This document shows positions 5,376 through 7,809 of a stretch of 7,809 bases of DNA, in pieces. A program made the position numbers and the translations under genes. Source of the DNA: JBEKCP01 sp050014815 (GTDB lineage: Bacteria; Planctomycetota; Planctomycetia; Pirellulales; Thermoguttaceae); NCBI GenBank assembly GCA_050014815.1, contig JBEKCP010000278.1, forward strand, positions 1 through 7,809, read 5' to 3'. Within the stretch, counting starts at the first letter, position 1, and each line of letters begins with the position of its first letter. Under the pieces are notes generated by a model. That model was not told the DNA's origin. It worked only from the letters and a program-made list of their open reading frames with translations, and did not search any database.

Positions 5376-7071
5376 CCGTCTCTTCGCCTTGCGCCTTGGT
5401 TTCGTTGCTGGGCAGCACGGCGGGCAGCTCCAGAGCAAGGCATGCGCCCTGGCCCGGCGTGCTCTGGACCAGGATCCGGCCGCCGTGCTCGGCGAGGATC
5501 TTCTGGCTGACGGGCAGGCCCAGTCCGGTGCCCCGGCCCTTCTTGGTCGACACGAAGGGGCTGAAGAGCTTGTCCACCTGGTCGGCCGGGATGCCGGGGC
5601 CGTTGTCGCGGACCTCGATCTCGACGAGGCCCTTGGAGGCGTCGTACCTGGCGGAGACGTCCACCTTGCCCCCCTCTTCCCGCTCGCCGACCGCGTCCAG
5701 CGCGTTCGTGACGACGTTCAAGACCGCCCGGTGGATCCCCTCCGGATCGAACACCATGTCCGGCATGGGGCTCGCCGGCAGCCAGTGGAGCCCGATCCGG
5801 GCCTCCAGGGCGCGGGCCTCGACCAGCTCGATCACGTCGCCGATCACGCCGTTCAGGTTGGCGGTGGACAACTCCGGCTCGCGCTCCTTGCTGAAGGTGA
5901 GCATGTCCATGACGAGGGCGGATATCTTGTTCTGGTTCTTCTCGACGATGTTCCAGCCCTTGGTCACCAGCGATTCGTCGTGCTCGGACAGTCCCATCTC
6001 GATCAGATAGCTGCCGCCGCGGATCCCCTGAAGGATGTTCTTGATGTGGTGGGAGAGCGTGGCGATCGTCTGGCCGACGGCGGCCAGACGCTCTGCCTGG
6101 ACCATGGCGGAATAGTACCGGGTGTCCTCGACGGCCAGGGCCGCCTGGTGGCCGATGGCGATCATCAGCTTGAGGTGGTCCTGGGTGAAGCGGTCGGTCC
6201 CGCCCCGCTGGACGATCTCCTGGGGCGACGAGAGCGTGTCCACGTAGATCACGCCCACCACGTCGTAGCGGCCCTGCATCGGCACACAGATCGCCTCCCG
6301 GACCCCCATCTTGACGATGCTGGCGCCCGGGCTGAACCGGTCGTCCTGCCGGGCGTCGCTGGTGAGCACCCCCTCGTTCCGCTCGGTCACGTAGTCGAGG
6401 ATGGTCTTGCTGATGGTGATCTTGTCGTCTTGGTCGACCCCCTTCCGCGTGCGGCGGACCTGGGGCTCCAGCCGGCCCGTCTGGCGGTCGACGAGCATGA
6501 TGCAGCCGCGGTCGGCCTCCACCCACTCGAAGATCAACTCCAAGATCCGGGCGAGCAACTGGTCGATGTCCTGCGTGTGGCTGACCGCCAGGGCGGTGCG
6601 GTACATGACCTGAAGGTTGCTCCGCGCCCGGGCAAGCCACGGGTTTTGCGGCGTTTCCGCCTCGATCTCGAAGAGGCGGCTTCCCTCCTGCTGCGTGATC
6701 GAGTGGATGATGCGGGACTGGTCGTCCGGGGGGGCCAGGGCGGCGATGGCCACCGAGCGGCGGAGGTCCTCGTCCGTCTCCTCGGACGGCCCGGTGTAGA
6801 GCATCAGCGTGCTGCCCACCTCGATCTGGTCGCCGCTCAGCAGGGAGTGCTGGCGGACCCGCCGCCCGTTGACGTAGGTGCCGTTGGAGCTGTTCAGGTC
6901 GGAAATCACGTAGTCGCGGTCGGTCAGCCGCATCTCGGCATGATGGCGGGAGACCTCGGTGTCGTGGATTTGGATGCGGCTCTGCGAGTCGCGACCCAGG
7001 CGAACGATCGATTCCTCGAGCTCGAAACGCCTCCCCTGATCGTTTCCGCGAATCACGAACAACGACGGCAC
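5350..7071 (-). CDS. Soluble FHA-GAF sensor histidine kinase
   Basis: 573 residues from a GTG start, the only start codon in this frame downstream of an in-frame TAG. Residues about 1-93 form an FHA phosphothreonine-binding domain (LGRD, SRHHAEM at 41-47, NSSNGTYVNG at 60-69). A GAF domain spans about 155-320 (CIMLVD, REAICVPM, GVIYVD). The dimerisation/phosphoacceptor helix has LSHHIKN, with H341 the likely phosphorylated His. The ATPase domain shows the N box (N452, N456), G1 box DNGPGIP (489-495), F box KLFSPF and G2 box GRGTGLGL (512-519), so the catalytic site is complete. I see no transmembrane segment or signal peptide, so it should act in the cytoplasm; the ligand of the GAF domain is unknown. 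The usual acidic residue after the phospho-His is a second His here. It overlaps the upstream receiver gene by 19 nt and has only a weak Shine-Dalgarno, which suggests translational coupling. The C-terminal GEGRGARD is encoded by heptamer repeats and is probably not functional. Confidence 0.95.
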   Translation of the reverse strand: MPSLFVIRGNDQGRRFELEESIVRLGRDSQSRIQIHDTEVSRHHAEMRLTDRDYVISDLNSSNGTYVNGRRVRQHSLLSGDQIEVGSTLMLYTGPSEETDEDLRRSVAIAALAPPDDQSRIIHSITQQEGSRLFEIEAETPQNPWLARARSNLQVMYRTALAVSHTQDIDQLLARILELIFEWVEADRGCIMLVDRQTGRLEPQVRRTRKGVDQDDKITISKTILDYVTERNEGVLTSDARQDDRFSPGASIVKMGVREAICVPMQGRYDVVGVIYVDTLSSPQEIVQRGGTDRFTQDHLKLMIAIGHQAALAVEDTRYYSAMVQAERLAAVGQTIATLSHHIKNILQGIRGGSYLIEMGLSEHDESLVTKGWNIVEKNQNKISALVMDMLTFSKEREPELSTANLNGVIGDVIELVEARALEARIGLHWLPASPMPDMVFDPEGIHRAVLNVVTNALDAVGEREEGGKVDVSARYDASKGLVEIEVRDNGPGIPADQVDKLFSPFVSTKKGRGTGLGLPVSQKILAEHGGRILVQSTPGQGACLALELPAVLPSNETKAQGEETGEGRGARD

Positions 7072-7451
7072 GGCCGGGATTCCCGAAGCCTCGAGTCCAA
7101 CAACTCTTCGATTCTACGAAGCAGTGGGCCATAATGATAGGGCTTCGCGACGAATTCGCCGCACGGCAGGGGGGCGGACCGCCGGGCAGTGCCCAATACG
7201 ACCAACGGGGCATGGTCCGCTCGCGATAGCTCGGCGAACGACGCCGAAAGATCCGCCGGGTCAGATCCGGTCCTGTCCACCTCCAGGTCCAGCACGATCA
7301 GGTCGGGGTGATGCGTTTGGGCCAACTCGAGCCCCTGCCTGGCCCGACGCGCCAAGAAAGTCCGGACTCCACGCCGCCCGAGCGCGGTTTGCAACACCAC
7401 GCCGGTCTCGTCCGAGGAATCCACGATCAATATGCTTCGTCGGCTGGCCAA
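7053..7451 (-). CDS. Single-domain receiver (CheY-like) protein, atypical acidic pocket
   Basis: 132 residues from TTG at 7451, chosen because GGAGG lies 6 nt upstream and the receiver fold starts at once with RRSILIVDSSDE. The receiver elements are D11 in beta-1, phospho-acceptor D55 in PDLIVLDLE, T88 in LVVLGTAR and K103 in FVAKPYHYG, with a final amphipathic helix (LLRRIEELL). No DNA-binding or enzymatic output domain follows. Two departures stand out: the second acidic residue after D11 is Ser, and the usual MPxMDG stretch after the phospho-Asp is replaced by VDRTGSDPAD. It is the first gene of an operon with the kinase and its likely partner. Longer starts run back through the 61-bp repeats and are unlikely. 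The C-terminal RPCRRCS tail overlaps the kinase start. Confidence 0.8.
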   Translation of the reverse strand: MASRRSILIVDSSDETGVVLQTALGRRGVRTFLARRARQGLELAQTHHPDLIVLDLEVDRTGSDPADLSASFAELSRADHAPLVVLGTARRSAPLPCGEFVAKPYHYGPLLRRIEELLDSRLRESRPCRRCS

Positions 7452-7454
7452 GGG

Positions 7455-7665
7455 TATCCTCCATGATGCCATGGGACCGCAGTAGGTCCCGTCTGCCGGA
7501 CGGGACAGGCCGGAGTATCCTCCGTGATGCCACGGGACCGCAGTAGGTCCCGTCTGCCGGACGGGACAGGCCGGAGTATCCTCCGTGATGCCATGGGACC
7601 GCAGTAGGTCCCGTCTGCCGGACGGGACAGGCCGGAGTATCCTCCGTGATGCCATGGGACCGCAG
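7455..7665. repeat. 61-bp tandem hairpin repeat, about 3.5 copies, in the operon leader
   Basis: Units begin at 7455, 7516, 7577 and 7638 (exact period 61); the fourth stops after 28 nt. I see single-base differences only at 7463 and 7533. Each full unit contains GTAG (7482, 7543, 7604) followed by a perfect 8-bp hairpin GTCCCGTC-TGCCG-GACGGGAC, again a REP-like layout. An overlapping hairpin GGGACC-GCAGTA-GGTCCC shares bases with it, so the two are mutually exclusive. Unit junctions form a third stem, CGGAG-TATC-CTCCG. Downstream of the predicted promoter, the array would make up most of the leader RNA of the receiver-kinase operon. Confidence 0.95.
7458..7462 (-). promoter_or_regulatory. 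Shine-Dalgarno GGAGG for the receiver gene, inside the last repeat unit
   Basis: GGAGG on the minus strand lies 6 nt before TTG 7451. The same GGAGG occurs in every repeat unit. In the internal units it can pair in the CGGAG/CTCCG junction stem, but here the next bases have diverged (CCCTT instead of CTCCG), leaving this copy unpaired in that stem. Confidence 0.7.
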
Positions 7666-7676
7666 CAAAGAGCTGA

Positions 7677-7705
7677 AGAATACCGGCTGGCGGGTTTCGT
7701 GTCAA
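7677..7705 (-). promoter_or_regulatory. Putative sigma70-type promoter of the receiver-kinase operon
   Basis: On the minus strand TTGACA (7705-7700) and TATTCT (7682-7677) are separated by exactly 17 nt: a perfect -35 and a one-mismatch -10. Transcription would start near 7670, at the edge of the 61-bp repeats, giving a leader of about 220 nt. Confidence 0.7.
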
Positions 7706-7765
7706 AGCGAGTTCGAGGCGTTAAGATGGGTAAAATGCAGCATGGATGATCACAGATATCTCAGT

Positions 7766-7794
7766 TTAGCGGGCGGGCTTGCCCGCCGCGCTAA
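7766..7794. repeat. Long imperfect palindrome (third palindrome family)
   Basis: TTAGCG-GGCGGGC (7766-7778), a TT centre, then GCCCGCC, one bulged G (7788) and CGCTAA (7789-7794). It forms 13 base pairs on paper, fewer after opening the tiny loop, with one bulge. There is no T-tract on either strand. It lies upstream of the operon promoter; the rest of 7706-7809 shows no gene. It is probably a dispersed repeat. Confidence 0.65.
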
Positions 7795-7809
7795 CCCGGA
7801 TTATTCATG

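Noticed and set aside
5389..7134. Plus-strand open frame of 581 codons opposite the histidine kinase
   Set aside because: It is antisense to a gene with every kinase motif intact and has shadow-like composition.
7455..7665. CRISPR array
   Set aside because: The units are directly contiguous with no unique spacers, few in number and 61 bp long. They are tandem repeats with hairpins.
7261..7705. Minus-strand frames with repeated peptides such as DGTYCGP across the 61-bp repeats
   Set aside because: Because 61 is not a multiple of 3, one frame cycles through all three repeat frames, and the unit happens to lack stops. The start with a proper ribosome-binding site is TTG 7451, downstream of the repeats.
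7706..7809. Possible small genes at the right edge
   Set aside because: The start codons I read here on either strand lead to stops within a few codons.

Overview
The window is GC-rich bacterial DNA. It most likely comes from a member of the Planctomycetota, possibly an uncultured lineage. I base this on the very large secretin with N-terminal helical repeats and the segment AAFPTNLSLVVSQTQEVHEQ, a type I recognise from that phylum; on an FHA-GAF histidine kinase; and on intergenic regions crowded with palindromic and heptameric repeats. This is recognition from memory, not a database result.

Layout. (1) 1-743, plus strand: the C-terminal PHP domain of a family X DNA polymerase (PolX), cut by the left window edge. 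(2) 744-1054: an intergenic region with a pair of GTAG-footed palindromes facing each other (REP/BIME-like), a likely weak intrinsic terminator, a good sigma70-type promoter (911-939), a leader stem-loop (996-1036) and a strong Shine-Dalgarno. (3) 1055-5131, plus strand: a 1358-residue secretin (type II/III secretion and type IV pilus outer-membrane channel superfamily), read from a TTG start. It carries a signal peptide, about four helical repeats, a long helical/coiled-coil region, an N0/STN-like domain, an N1-like domain split by a Gly/Pro-rich insert, and the secretin core. (4) 5132-5349: a strong intrinsic terminator, then two blocks of 7-bp tandem repeats. The second, telomere-like block runs into the 3' end of the next gene. 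(5) 7451-5350, minus strand: a two-gene operon of a small receiver-domain protein and an FHA-GAF histidine kinase overlapping by 19 nt. (6) 7452-7809: the operon's upstream region, with a near-consensus promoter (TTGACA, 17 nt, TATTCT), a leader made mostly of a 61-bp hairpin repeat (about 3.5 copies), and another inverted repeat near the window end.

The secretin gene and the two-component operon converge on the heptamer region. The kinase is soluble and, through its FHA domain, could respond to Ser/Thr phosphorylation. Its receiver partner has lost one acidic-pocket residue and has no output domain. Nothing in the sequence ties it to the secretin beyond position. PolX is a DNA-repair gene with its own terminator.

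The points most worth a second look are a 56-bp perfect in-frame copy of a secretin-core motif placed 2.4 kb upstream in the linker of the same gene, the REP-like hairpin array that forms the 5' leader of the two-component operon, and heptamer repeats that supply the end and stop codon of the kinase. I did not find a complete new multi-gene system.
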